A DNA stretch of 64,000 nt from the NCBI GenBank assembly GCA_036244855.1, contig BQKZ01000092.1:163138-227137 (forward strand), written 5' to 3'. Below, in pieces: positions 1 through 15,100 of the stretch. Numbering within the stretch: the first letter of the stretch is position 1; each line of letters begins with the position of its first letter. Position numbers and translations under genes: made by a program. The notes under the pieces are model-generated. The model made no database searches and was not told the DNA's origin. It worked only from the letters and a program-made list of their open reading frames with translations. The DNA is from Temnopleurus reevesii. Lineage: Eukaryota; Echinodermata; Echinoidea; Temnopleuroida; Temnopleuridae.

Positions 1-50
1 ATAATGTTGACAGTGAAAACTGTGTTGTCATACCTATTCCTTGTTTTTAG

Positions 51-194
51 GCCGAGGGTTCTGAAGTAGATGGGCAGTTCATAGATGAGATCCAGATCGA
101 GTTGGAGGATCTAGAGAAACACCCAGAGGAAGTCATCATTGAGGTCACCAAGAAGATGGAGGAGAAGCCTCAAAGACAGGAGGTGGTGATGCAG
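51..194 (+). CDS. Exon: Glu-rich linker (titin-like gene)
   Basis: The exon follows a clear acceptor (ttgtttttag) and is open in phase 0, giving 48 residues of acidic linker that starts AEGSEVDGQF and contains IQIELEDLEK and EVIIEVTKKM. The alternation of acidic and beta-branched residues is like the linkers between THB motifs further downstream. The donor is most likely CAG/GTGGAG after 194. A second possibility is after 200, where the donor would be gN and so depends on the undetermined base at 202. Both donors leave phase 0, matching the next exon. No fold is recognised. Confidence 0.75.
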
Positions 195-3100
195 GTGGAG
201 GNTAACATGTCCCTCTCATTTTGTGCAAAGTTCAGAGGTGCCAACCACTATGGAGTAGTTTTCTGATCAAAAACTAGATTGAAAATGGCAACATCTGATC
301 CAAATTGTAACATGTCCCTCTCATTTTGTGCAAAGTTCAGAGGTGCCAACCACTATGGAGTAGTTTTCTGATCAAAAACTAGATTGAAAATGGCAACATC
401 TGATCCAAATTGTAACATGTCCCTCTCATTTTGTGCAAAGTTCAGAGGTGCCAACCACTATGGAGTAGTTTTCTGATCAAAAACTAGATTGAAAATGGCA
501 ACATCTGATCCAAATTGTAACATGTCCCTCTCATTTTGTGCAAAGTTCAGAGGTGCCAACCACTATGGAGTAGTTTTCTGATCAAAAACTAGATTGAAAA
601 TGGCAACATCTGATCCAAATTGTAACATGTCCCTCTCATTTTGTGCAAAGTTCAGAGGTGCCAACCACTATGGAGTAGTTTTCTGATCAAAAACTGGAAT
701 AGAAATTAGCAAGATCTGATCCAAATGTTTCTCATGAAACAAAAATGAACTTGATCGTTCATTTGGGAAGTATGCACTGAAATTTTTATGAGAAGATATC
801 ACATCAATGTTCTTTAATGGTTGGCTATCCTGTAATTGTTTTCTTAGAATCCAGGAATTTCAAATCTAAATCTTGTAATGCAATAATGAACTTACAATCT
901 ACAGGTTTTTATGCTGATGATTTTTTTTAACTGAACTTATCGATAAATCAAATGATTTAAGCTTATGAATGTTGCAAATTCCACATTCTATTTTGCGGAC
1001 CTTGAACCTGATGAAAAATCTGGTACGTATTCTAACCAATAAAGGAGAACCCAACTTAAACAGAGCATTCTTGGAAGAAGCTCTTCTTCAATCTTATTCA
1101 AGATTAAAATGAAATGAGCTTCTTCTTAACATGCTCTGTTTTATGAGTTCATATGTCGTCATGTTTGTTAATATTTCTCATTTATTTAGCAAAAGCCTGA
1201 GCAGAAACCTCCAGTCTTCACTCAGCCTCTGTCGAGCACTGAACTCAAGCCAGGAGAGAAGGCAGAGATCACTTGCAAGGTGGAGGGTACTCCAACTCCC
1301 GAGGTTCAGTGGTTTGTGGACGACAAGGCCATTGAACCAGACACTCACTATAAGACGGAACACAGACCAGACGGTGTCTGTGTACTGACCATACATGATG
1401 TGGAGAGTATGGATGAGGGGCAGTATGTGGTGAAGGCAGTCAATCCTGTAGGCGTTGCCTCAACCGAGTCGGAGCTGTTCGTCGAAGTGCCAGGTGAGGG
1501 TGTATCTTTAAATTTAAAGTAAAACTTGTCTTAATGCCTACCAGTCAGACAGACTGTCTGCTCATAGGAGTCACACATATTGCTTTCCTCATGAGAAAAT
1601 TGTGCATTGTAAAATAAGTCCATTATAACGGTTGCCTTCCTTCAATGACTACCACTTGCCATTTCCCTTGGATGACCATTTATGGCAGGGTGGGCTTTCA
1701 AAACAAACACATAGCTATAGGTTATATGAATGAAATCTGTAACAGTATCGTTTTGCTTAATTATTGAAAAAAAAATCAACTTATTAGCATTTTAAAGTTA
1801 CCAGAATCTGGTTTCTAGTACGAAACATCATTAAGCAACTGTATTTGAAAAAATGAGGCAACATTACATAGTTTTGGATATATTATATCTTTTGAATAAC
1901 CACTATTGTCATCAACTTCAAATTTGAACAGGGACTATTATTGCTTTTTATTTATTGTATTTTTGTGGAACTATAAATATAAGCCTTGTAGTATTCATAC
2001 TTCAAATCAACTTTGCTTTAGCTTGACAAGAAATATTGCTGCAGATAAATCATGTTTATATTCCCAAGACCTGTACAACTGTGGATTAAAGAGAACCAAA
2101 ACGGGTTAATGTATAGATCAGATGTCTTATATAAACCTTTTAAGTTCTCTGATTCACATGAGAGCTGTTTTTGTTTGGATTTGTAGGCAAAATGGCTCCC
2201 GTCAAGGTTGAAGCCAAGGCCACAATGGAGGTCGAGAAACCTCTGGAAACAGTTCCAAAGCAAGAAGCAGCCGTTGTCGAGGAACAGGTGGTGCCAATGG
2301 AAAAGAAACCTACCGAAGCTGCTCCCGATGTCATGCCTCAATTCCAAATGGAACCCACTCAGACAGAGATAACTGAAGTTTATGAAGCGCCTAAGTTTGT
2401 TGAGGACATGGTTGATTTGGAAATCATCAAGGGACACCCAGCAAGGTTAGATGTCCAGGTCAGTGGCATCCCCATGCCAGTCCTTCACTGGTATCGCAAC
2501 GGCAAGGAGATCAGACCGGATGATAAGCATGTCAAGTTTGAGTTTGCCGAAGATGAGGGAATCGGTTCCCTGATCATTGATGAGGTGAAGGCTGATGACG
2601 ATGCGGAGTATGCGTGCAAGGCATCGAACAAAGCTGGATCCGCCGTATCCAAAGCCGACCTCTTCCTTCAGGCTGCGCATAAGAAGCGACCAGAGAAACA
2701 CCCACCGAAGTTCATCATCGAGATGAAATCACTCACGGCAGTAGAGGGTGATAGCATCAATTTCTTCTGCAAGGTCATAGGACGACCCATGCCGGAAATC
2801 AAATGGTTCAAGAATGGCGTTGAGCTCAAACTCGGACCGAGGATCTCCATTGATTACGAAGAGCAGGGTATGTGCACCTTGCTCATCCGGAACACGACCA
2901 TGGACGATGTCGCAACATACACCTGCAGAGCTACCAACGAGATCGGAGAAGCGACGACGACGGCAGAGCTGATCGTGGAAGGTAAATCCCTGATTCTTCT
3001 CTTACTTGTTCTTCTGCATGCACTACCATACTGCTTTGTGGCTTTGCCCATCGAAGACTAAAATCTCTCACCCTAATCACCCTGTGGACTCTAGTTAACA

Positions 3101-6100
3101 TTCACTCTCTAACATACCTGATTCTTCACTTCTCGTTGTTGGTATTGTACGGAGTAGCTGACCTTGAGAGACACAACCTGACCTCAAATGCCTTTCATCA
3201 TGATAGAATTATCTATTCACTTTCTATTCAATGATCTAAACCATATTTAGCATTTTGACATAGCAATAACAAAAGACAATCATATTCTTGAATCATTCAT
3301 CTAACTTTTTACATTCCATTCTTGAAATGAATCTTATCAACCCAAATTAAGACATGACAATATCAATTTCTTAATTGTTTTTTGAATATTAGAAGACTTT
3401 TAAAAAAAACTGTATCTAAAGTAAAAAAAATGATGCAAGGCATTTTAGTAAAAGGATGATCTCCATATACATTGTGTAATGCATGTAATAATTGTTTTCT
3501 TTTTCGCTTTGTACATCAAACTGTCAAGCCATGTTTTGCGCTTATCTTGTTCTTAATTTCCTGCTGACGCTTTATGAATCAAGGTTAAAAATTTCCAGCC
3601 CCTGTTTGCATACTTTGCTTTGCTTACATTTTTCTCTACGAATGTCATGGTTTAAGTGAACAGTTAATTTGAACAGTGAGGTTCTTTTCACCTAAATTAG
3701 CATTTTCTGGCTTAAAAATCCTTCAAATCAGTTCAAAATTGTAAGCTTTCATCATCAGCATTATGCCTTGCAGTGAGTCTCTTGTATGAAGATGAATGAT
3801 TGTGAATTGTGATGTTGGAATTTTGTTATACTAATCTATTTCTAAATGAAACAGCAATATCATATGACTAATAAATGGTATATTTTTGTAGTTATGATTC
3901 TGATTTCTATTTGAAAATGAAATTAGAATCCAAAAAGTCTAATCAATCTGATTTGATCATCTAATGAAAGTAATGAAAGGGCATTGGAATAAAATTTAAG
4001 TTATGGTAAAATAAAAATGTATTCATGTATGTAGATGTATATACTCTTATGAAAGAATATAATGGGTATTATGAATATATCCAAACAGAAATTACAGAAA
4101 ATTTACTATGATCTGTCAAAAATATTGGCATAATATATGTTTGAAGTATAAAATGGTCTCACAGTAATTTTGCTAGCTATTATTTATACTAACAAATTTG
4201 TTTAACAGTGTGCTAACACCCTAAATTGGAAGGAAAGACATATTTGTTGAAAATCCCTGTTGTCATTATGACTTGTGATTGGCAAAATCATGTATAGTAA
4301 CTGTGGTTCGGCATGGAACATATTATTGATGACTTTTGTAAAAAATGTATTAATGATCAGTGTAAATTTGGCTCATTAACAATGGTATAATGCAAATTAA
4401 TTTGATCTAAAGCACATCTAACGCAGTATGCAGATTGTTTATGTTTATTCTTAAGATTAAATCCATTACTAACTCTAAACAAGATGAGAAATAACATTGG
4501 ATACGCAGGATAATGATGAAACACGACCCACCAGCCTGCATTCTAACACCGCTTATTTTATTTGCACCATCCATATCAAGTTTGTATTTAGCACTCAAAT
4601 TGTTTATAAAATTTTAATATCTATATTATCTAAATCAAATCAACATACACATAGTGACAATCATTATTCTAGTACAATTTTAGGATATTTTGATTCAACT
4701 ATGATTTTGTCTATCAGCTTTATTGTCAAATATTTTTAAATGATTGTGTTGAAATAATCCAAAATCATTTTCTTGTATTCAAGATTTTATTCTCCTCTCC
4801 ATGTGTCAGATTTGCTTTGAAAATATTTGCTTTACTATTAAATTTGTTAGTACCAAATTTATTTTCAATTTCAACAAAATCGCAAATGTTATTAGTAGAA
4901 AGATGAACCCTGGCACACTAATGTGCAATTGATTATCTAGAAAATGTTCGAATGTGATTATTTGTTTTGCAATTTCATCTAAGCGGCATGTTTTTGTTTT
5001 TATTTTTTTGCTGGTTTTTAAAACTAATGATGATTTAGTATCTAGAGAAGTGTTGCGGAGCTTGTGTTTTTGTAGAAAAATGATTCAAGATCTTTTAGCA
5101 TGTGTTTATTTTAGTTGTCCTACCTTTTAACATTCAAAGAATAGCTTGTGTTGTAGACATGCCCATGTTATTAGTTTATGATACTTGATAGCTGTAATGA
5201 TGATTGTTTTTACCCCTTCCCCATATTTTTGTTTGCCTTCACCCCTCCTTAACACAGGCACGTTGCATCATCACATAGTGGAGCATAAGAACAGCGTTTA
5301 CCGCATCTACCTTTAACCAGTTGACGACTGAATTATGTAATTTTCATAAACTTTGTACAGGGACTACCCAGTTCCAGTAGTCATTGGTTTAAGAAAAATT
5401 TTGGAATGCTTAACATCTCTGTTTTTTTTTAAATACACTTCTCCTTTCAAGATCTTTCTAAGGATATCTAAATAAAACTGTAATGTCGGAGCATAAGAAT
5501 AGCATTTGCTGCATCTATATCTAAGAAGAATGCCAGAATGCATGCCATCTATTGCTTTATGAGTACCAGTATACCTATTTCTAAAAATCATTCACAGGTG
5601 TATTGGCTAAATGAAGGGATGTATTGAAATATGGAGTTATATAATGTTAGTAATGAACATTTGCCAAAAATTCTTTCACATAGTATATGATTATGCAAAA
5701 TCTTCATAGTTGTTTGATAAAAACCAACTTAAGTCGTAAGATATACTTTGTATTCATGATGTTGAAACAACACATGTTGTATTTTGTTATGCAAAAAGGC
5801 TTTATTATATGAGAAATATGATATTTTCAAATAAGTTTGTAGAACGTGAACAAGAATCTAGCAGTAATTCATGATACTATCAGTACTAGGTTTGTAGTTT
5901 TGTGCTAAATTGACATTCCTTCCATAACTCTGCGATGTGCACGTACATTTCCTTCTGATGTCATGCTCTTTTTAGTAGTCACCCTCTTAGTTTGTGTAAA
6001 ACCTTCCGTTCTTTGATGTGTCATCAATTTCATCAGACAGACCATCTCTCTCTGATTTGACAAACCATCCCAAATACCATTTTGTGAAAAGCTTGAACCT

Positions 6101-9100
6101 CAGTTTTTGGTACATTGTTATTTTTCATTTAAGAATGAACAACAATGGTATGGTTAATAGAATAAAAATTGAATGTTGAATTATCGTATTGTAATGTTTT
6201 TTGTATTCTAATTTTCAAAGTTAACTTGCCTGTAAATGTTTAGTTTGTTTTAGTTTGCATGAAGAAATAGATTTCTGTCATTGAAGTTATATTTCAAATG
6301 CTGGATAAATGAGATATATTTTTTTGATTTACTTTGGGAACTATACAAAAACTTTGTTCTTAAAGAGCATTTCTTGTTTACTCAATTTGGGAGCAACTTT
6401 TGAATTTGAAACATTAGTGGGAGTTCAGTTTACCTGTGATTTGGGATAATAGGTTATTATATTGCAATTGTTGTAGACTTGTAATATGTGATACATTTTT
6501 TTGTTAAGGTGACATATGGTTTACCTTTCCCTTATCAAAAATATGCTCATTCGAATTATATTATGACATTACATCACAGCATTAAAACTATTATGGAAAA
6601 GAAGTATGGCATATCATTTTGCCAAAGTCTGTATGTGAATGTTAAAGAATTAATGCTAGAATTTTATATATTGAGAAAAAGCCCATTTTAAAGGAATTTG
6701 TTGTAGTTCATTGAACTGATTCCATGGTCATATAAAGGTTTTTATTATTTTTTTACAACAATATCTTTATGATGCATGTCTGAAATTAAGTAAAAATGAA
6801 TATAGGATGCATCAAATGGAATGTCACCATGTGTGTATTTTTGAAAGTCACTTTAGAGATTGAAAGTTTTAATTGTTTAGATATATATTTAGTGAAGAGA
6901 GATTAATGAAAATCAATTCAACTCCGGTGCAGTATGATTGAGCATAACGAACAGCTCATTTCATTAACTCAGTCTGTATATTGATTTAATCTAAGTAAAC
7001 AGATAAACACTCTGAGTTTTCATAGGAAAGTTTTAAAAATGTAGTATATGCTGCGTTTCATATATAAATATAGAAATATATTCTAGGGAACTGGTATATA
7101 CAGAGATAGCATTATATAAACATATTGGTATGTGTAAATCATGAAATATTGGTGTATTCTAAAAGAATTGTATAGTTGTACAGTACTCATGGAACTGTTG
7201 GTAAGGTGAATAAACTTTTGTCAGGTAAAATGTCAAAACAAAAGATATCTACTTCTGGTTATTTTATGAAGTGATTTTGATAGTGTGAACAAAATGGGAA
7301 TGTTTACTGTGAGATAAGATTTCTTTAAATATTCATGACCTCATGTTGTGTAATCTATTCATTATTATGGAAAGGGTTTTAATTCATAATCCATGCTTAT
7401 ATACATCTAGGAATGTTCATTGGATACTAACCCATTAGTGAATTGTTTCATGTAGGTATGATTTTAAGAGAAACTGTTGCCAATGTTGAGATTTTGTCCA
7501 GTGTAGAGAAGACAATTTAGTTGCGCTCTGTGTGATAATTGTTTTCAGTGTGGTGTTTCTCAGCTTTGTGTGAAAGACTCCCACTTGCTTGCTAATGCTT
7601 CACTAGTGGTTGTTTTGTTTTCCTTTCTTTGCTTTCCTTTCAATCTGAGCATACATGTATATGTTTGTGTCCCATAACTTGCTTCCATAACTTGTCATTG
7701 TGCATTAACTCAAGTTCATTCTCTCTTTGCCATGATTTTCACTGTCACATTTCTAAACTCAATTAATTACAGTTTCATGTTACAAGTGTATGAAGTTTTA
7801 TGCAATCTTTTATTTCAAACCTTACCGGTTTTATAAGCAATCAGAGTGCAACATCATTTAATACCGTCAGATGTTTCTAGTTTTTAATTGTCATGAATTT
7901 ATCAGCTTACTTCATCCAGAAATGAACATAACACATTAATGAATTCAACCAATTCAAATTGAAAATTGTCACACACATGCTTTGTTTGAAATCATCTTTT
8001 TTCAAAAGTGGTATAAAGTTATGAATCTGTAAGAGAGAACTTTTTGAAAATTTTAGAGTACAATCCTCTACAATAGCAGTGTTTCATCAACCGTCACTGT
8101 TTGCTATTTCAGATGAATTAACGCCAATATCCTCCATACAAGTGACATTGCACAATTAGTCAACCATAGCATCACTGCGTTCTTGAAGAATAGGAAGTTG
8201 GCCACAATGTGCCCTCTGAAGTGAAGGACGGGAACTGCTGGCCCTCTGGGATCACAGTGATGCTACGGTGTATTGATTTTTTAAGTCACGTGGATGGACA
8301 TTGTTGGAGCTAATTTGTCGCAAATAGCTAACCATAATTGTTGATGAAATGTGACAATAGAAAGTTAGAATTAAATTTTCAATCAGTTCAAGTACAAAGA
8401 TTCGTAGCCCTCTATTTCTTTAATTACTGGATGAATAATACCTGGCATTCATGATGCCAATTATAATAATTGTGGACAAACAACCTGTACGTACATCAAC
8501 TGTGATAATACATTGTATTCATAACATATGGGTTGCTATTTGTTGTGTCCTCCAAAATGGTGGGTGTGAAATCACACCACAACAGTCTCTATAACAAGTA
8601 GAAAGCTTTCCATGCTTACCAAAATCTGCAATGTGAGAAAGAAGAAAAAAGTTTCTATCAGCTCTATGTGCTCTGAATTTAATGCAACTTTCTACAAAGT
8701 ATTTTCAATGCTTTCTGTTTGATAAGATTTCATTCCTGCCATTTCTAAATGAATACAATTTTTCATTCAGGAGTGTGACGGGAATGAATCTACCAACATT
8801 ATGAAGAAATGTATTTGATCGTCTTAATTTTTGCATACTGGAAATGATTGCTTAGAATGTCAAAAGCACATGGTATTTCTCAAATTCAGTAGTCAACTGG
8901 TTAACCTATTTTCAGTGGGTTATTAAAGAAAACATAGTAACGGGTTAATCATCAAAGAAATGCAGCAGTAATGTGATCATACATGAAAAGTTTCCTGCAG
9001 GCCGACACCCCCCACAACTGAAACAGTACCATGTGAGAAAAGTCAATTATTTAGACTTGGTTTGTCACACGTGCATTCTGCAATGATCTCCATATGATGC

Positions 9101-12100
9101 CAAACCAGGATGCTATAAGTAGTTTATTTTATCATTCTTTACCCATTTGATAACAGAATTCTTCAAATGATTATCAAACATTCTTCAAAGACTCCAATTT
9201 CCGGGATGTAATAGATTAAGACTTAATTTCATTAAATGTCTATTAAATAATATTCTTATTCAACTAGCATCAACAAGCTTAATAGCTTCATCCCAAAGCC
9301 ATTACTAAGCAAATGAAATCATTATGTGTAAAAGGCTTCATGTAATCAGCAGCACATTCATAACCCACTGTATTTCTCCCTCATCCTTTTTTACCCCTTA
9401 CTACACCCAAACTACCCCCTCCCTTCTACCCATCCCTTACACCAAACAACAGTCCCCGCCCAAATTGTGGAGGGGCCAGAGAGCGTGTCGGTCAAGCGTG
9501 GCGATTCTGTCACCGTCGACATCCACATTGCCGGGTTCCCGCAGCCATCCGTCACCTGGTAAAAGAATTCAGTCATCGTAGAAACAACGGAACGAATAAC
9601 CACGGAAACAACGCGGGAGACTACCCAACTGGTCATCTCCAAGGCTCAGATGGAAGAAGCTGGAAACTAAGCTGTAGTCGTTGAGAATGAGCTGGCCCGA
9701 GATGAACTCCAAATCAACATTACTGTTATAGGTATACTGTCCATAACCCTAAAACTAAAGACCAGTATGCAAACACAGCTAGACAATCACTGTTATCAAC
9801 TGATCCATGACACTCCTTCAAGACCAGTTTATGCTGAATATAAAAGCACTGTTTAAATCTTCCATTGGAATATTCACTGTTGCATTTTTTTAACTCTGAA
9901 TAATGCACCTGTATGAAGTTGTCTGATTCGGGTGCTGTGGACCAGTTGGATGATTATAAAAATGTTGAGTGCCTAGCCTTCTATAGTTCTCGTTCATAGC
10001 AGTAAATATCAAATTATGAGGTTGGTTTGAAGCACCAAGGCAAACATGTAGCTTCAATGTTTAACCAATGTCTAAAATAATGCCATGTCCAGAAGTAATC
10101 CACTAATTAAAAATATGTTCAAGATCAAAAGAGAAATATTTTTAATGTAAATTGCAACATTTGCTTTGTGAACTTGTAGCCTGTAACATATTCAGTCAAT
10201 GTAAAAATTCATACACAGAATTACACTTGAAAGTAATACTGATTGAATCTCATTTTCAGGCTTCAGATTTCAAGCCCAATTTTTTTGGAGTAGCGCACTC
10301 ATTATGTTCTGCTTGCCTCATTTTGTTTGTCCATTTCAAAATAAAAAATTGCATGAAACAGTTGAAAAATTAAATTTCAATTTTTTTCAATAATTGCTTT
10401 AAAATGTAATTGTTTCATTCCGCAGCAATTTTTCAATGCAAAGTTGCTTTGGTTGATTGAATGTTTAAAATCTATGTTTCATATTGTGTCGTATTGCTTG
10501 TAAAAAAGAACCAGAAATTTGCAGCAAGTGAAAGATCCTAATTTTGGCCAAGCTCAAAATTAGCTGAATTCAAAGTTTATGCTTGGCAAGCTTTCTTGTC
10601 TTTTTAATATCATGTACAGGGTTTTCAAGGTAAAACATCTTTTAAGAATATGTAAATGTTTTTTATATCAGTTTTATGAATTATTTTCAGGTTTCATAAT
10701 GAAGAGATCATAGAATTAATGCACTTTTCCAATAGACTTGCCTTGGTAATACCATGGCTGCCAATGCAGAAGAATCTTCAAACTTGAATTACTTGCATAG
10801 GACTTTTCATATACTGTAAATACTTTCTCTCATGCATTTATCTCTTTACAATGGTAAGGGACAAGAACATTCACATGGAAAATTGGGAAGTTGTGGTTCC
10901 TTTTGAAATGTTTAGTCATGCATGTCTCTGGAAAAACTTGATAAATGTGATTTTAAACATTTTTCATCAATGAATTAATACTCTCATCCTCTCTGCTACA
11001 ATCCCTTCCCACAATTCTCCCTGTCAGACATCCCTGACAAACCGCAGCGTCTGGAACCCACCCAGGTAACACCGACATCGACCACCATTACGTGGCAGAC
11101 ACCTGTGATGGAGGAAGAGGGTCAGGAGGTATCGTCCTACATTGTCGAGATGCTGGACGCCGCCTCCAAAACATGGCAGAGGATCGCGGAGACCCTCAAG
11201 GCTCCCATGTTCACCATCGCCGACTTGACGCCAGGCGAGGAGTACGCTTTCAGGGTCAGTGCGTCCAACCAGTTTGGTGTCAGCGAACCGACAGAGAAGG
11301 TGGTTGTGCATCTACCAATAGAGAAGGGTAAGTAAAGTATTTGTTATATTTTACATCAAATGATAGTGGAATTTCCTGTATTATGCACTCTATAAGCGTA
11401 AATTATTATTACTATTATTATTATTATTATTATTAAATAGTAAAGGGTGAGTCAAGTTTTTGTTCTATCTCAGAGCAAAATATTTGTCGAAATAGAAGGA
11501 ATACATGAAGAAATTGCAAGAATTTTGTAGAAATTATGGTAAGATACAATTGTCTTAATTGATTAGGAGCAGTCAGTGATACATTCAGGCGAATTCAAGA
11601 CATTTCCTAGTCTTTCAACATTGTCAAAGTTTTGCTAAATACTTTGCTAAATAAGTAAAATAGAACTAAAAGAAATGTTCATGTGCTTTGACATGTTTTT
11701 CGATTCATGTCTCCATTTCTCACCATCTCATTTTCTTTCATTTTCTTTCTCTCTTGTTCTCCCTCTCCCCTTCTCTTTCTTTCTTTCTCCTCTTTTCCTC
11801 ACTCACAGAGATAGAAGCAGCAGCGGAGGAGGTAGCAGAGGACAAGCCAACCCCAGAAACCAAGACCATGCTTCCAGAAGGTATGCCTTCCCTAGCCCAC
11901 ATACTGGAATGGGACATTGTAGCGTTCATTGCTATCTTTATAGCTATGTGTTATGTTGTTCTCTTTATTTGAATTGTGCATGTGCATGTTTATATCAGAA
12001 TGGACCATCTTTTGAGTAAGAGAGTAAAATATGCATGCATCAAACTTTGAGGAAATTATAGTTTGAAACACTCATGGGCTTCTTACAAATCTGCCCAATC

Positions 12101-15100
12101 TCTGTGAACATCTTTTAAATCCAGATGTCATGTTCAACTGCTCATCATGTAATTTGATAGATTTTTTCTGGTTTGCTATTGGTTTACATAATGTATACCA
12201 ACCTGGGCTTTTTTGTTGTTAAATAAGCCCTTTCAACTATATGTCATGGAAAAATGACAATATGTATTACCTATTCATGAAATGTGATTTCTAAGGTATT
12301 ATTTTACCTTCAATTCAACCCCAGTTTTGTGGTTTCCCAGATTTGATGCGTGCAGATTCACTTTCTGTCTGAAATAACTTGATTATGTGGTAACTGATAA
12401 ATTTTTATTTATCCTAATTTCAAAATAAAATGAATCCATCAGGTGTAAACAAAACTGTCTGGATGTGTGCTCCTCATGTGAAAATACATGGAGCAGATAA
12501 GTGCAATAGATTTCAAATTAATGTCATCATTCTGCGAGGTATAAACCACACATCTACTTTCATATTTGGCAGAATGCACCTGCTACTTTCATACCAGTAT
12601 GAATGAAAGAACATATGAAAGGAAGTATGACAGCATTAATGAAATATTTTGTACCAATCTCCAAAAATATGTGGAGTGTACGAAACAGTTCTTTTTGATA
12701 TTTCACAAGAAGCATTATTTATATACCAGTATTAGCACTTGGCATTTATAACACAGACAATATGAATTTGTTAGGTTTTATACAAAATATGCAAATGTGT
12801 GCAGAAAACCTGAAGTGTTTTTAACATGTTAACATGTTGTTCGAGGACCAATTTCTTTCAATCTCGAGTGTACTTATCTCACCGCTATTAATCAGTTAAA
12901 ATTACAAATGATAATTTTATTAGAAAATAAGTTCCTTCTGTAAAAATTACTTTCAAATATCATTCCCAAAACACATATTATCAGGGAAACTATTGTATTC
13001 ATATCATAAATGCCTCGATTCATCAAAATTCCAAATTATGTCACGTCTTTTTATATTTAGAATCTTGATTTTAGAATTTGATTCTTATCTGATTCTAAAC
13101 AATAGGTATTTTGCAGTACTAAAGGACATTTCCATTCATGTTTACTGTTATTGTTTTGTATTTTTTTTAATGTCTACTTGAATTTGTGTATGAATTACCA
13201 CCCATTCTTTTGGGATGTTCTTTTTAATCACTTTCAAAGAGTTGCATTTATTGCACTGACATTTGAAATGTTGTTTTGTGCATGAATTACTGGACAATAT
13301 TTGAATTCAGATTTTGTTTATTGTGAGTAACTATTTTTGCATGGTAATATTCTCCTTTTATGAACATCACATGATTGAAACTGTAAATCCCTAAGTGGAT
13401 AGACAGAACTTTTATTTGTATTTTCAGTTTTAGAATTAATTTTTCTCTATTTGTTTCGCTTTAACATTATACTGAATAGATGATATACACATGATGTAAC
13501 ATGTGCATTATAATTTCTTTGAGAATGGGTCATAGAGATGATTATGTATTTTTCTGAATACTGGGATTCAGAAAAGACAGTTTATGAATTTAGCAATGTA
13601 CATTTATTTTGAATTTGGGGGAAAAGTATCAATTGATTATTTATAGAGTCGTACATTTCATTCTTATTGATTTAAATGTTACAATTTTCACCATCTGTTT
13701 AGATCCGTTAATCTAAATAGTTTAGCTATCTTTGAAGGGCATGATTGTTGTTCGTTTTTGTTATGCATGTTTTCACTATTTGTTCATTTGATTATTTTAG
13801 CAGTGTGTAGTATGATCTCTGCATAATTACTGCATCATTAGTTGTGTTTAGAATGTGTAAGTGATACAAATGTGTATGTTCTAGATATGGGCAAGTTAGT
13901 TTAATAAGTGTCCATTATATCAAATAATTTAGCATCATTTAGCATGTGTGTGTATACTTCAAGGGCTGTGGTTTATACAATTTTCGTGGTTGGGTAAATG
14001 TCCCAAGATATTTTCTTTTTTTTTATCTTGTCTCTATTTGTTCTTTCAAAATTATTTTGTTGGTCATTGTCCCTGTTCATTTAGCTGGGATATGTTTTTC
14101 ATTCCACTTTGACAAAATGCAATGTTTGTTTATTTCAGTAATGTGGAAAAAATGCATTTTATCATAATAGATGAATGGTTGCCTACCTACAGAAGGCAGA
14201 AATGTTTTTATATGTTTTTATTGATTGGATAAAACCCTAAACATGACCAAAGCATTACTTCAACATTACCATTTTTACATCGACACTTACTTTTTAAATA
14301 TATAGTTCATCAACTCACTGCGAGACATATGAATTTGTTTCGACTATTTGAATAGTTGTTTTAATATTATTGAAAGAGAGGGTTGCTTATTGAATAATCT
14401 TTAACTCATACAAACTCACAACTCTTGTACTTCTTGGTAGGATCTATATTGGAATCCTTATAGGAAGAATGTAAATACTTTTATAGCTGTTTTTATAATC
14501 AAATGATCTAGTACTTTCAATTTATAGAATATTCAAGAATATATAACATATTCATATAGCCGACTTAAAAATTTAGGTTTAATGGTATATTTTACATTAG
14601 CTCATGCAATACTTGCCTAATAGATTGTCTGCACATATTCATGTTTGTATTCAAATTTAAAGAAAGGAATATGTATTATTAATAGAATAGACTATTAATA
14701 GATTAGAATATTGATCATATAGGATTAAGAGCTTAGATTTGCTTTATTAATATATAAAATGTATATGAATTATATATTTGGAAATTCACTGTGGTGTACT
14801 AAAGTTAATTTTATCAAAATTAAATTCTGTAAATGATTTATGCTATTACAAAAGAATTTTAAATGTTTTACGTTACAATGTTACTACATACCATGGTAAT
14901 ATTACAGTGTAAAATATTTTGTAATATAATATATAATCCTGCTATGGCTCTAAAGGTTCTAAGATCTACAAAGAATTGCAGGACTTATCAAAATCATGCA
15001 TCCTGGAATATATGTTTGTCAAGATCATTGTTTGTATAAAGTCTTGCATTTTATAATTTTTAATAATAATAACGTGAAAGTTATTAATTTCCAATATGTG

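Noticed and set aside
203..727. CRISPR-like direct repeat array
   Set aside because: Units are contiguous without unique spacers and lie in an animal intron; this is a minisatellite.
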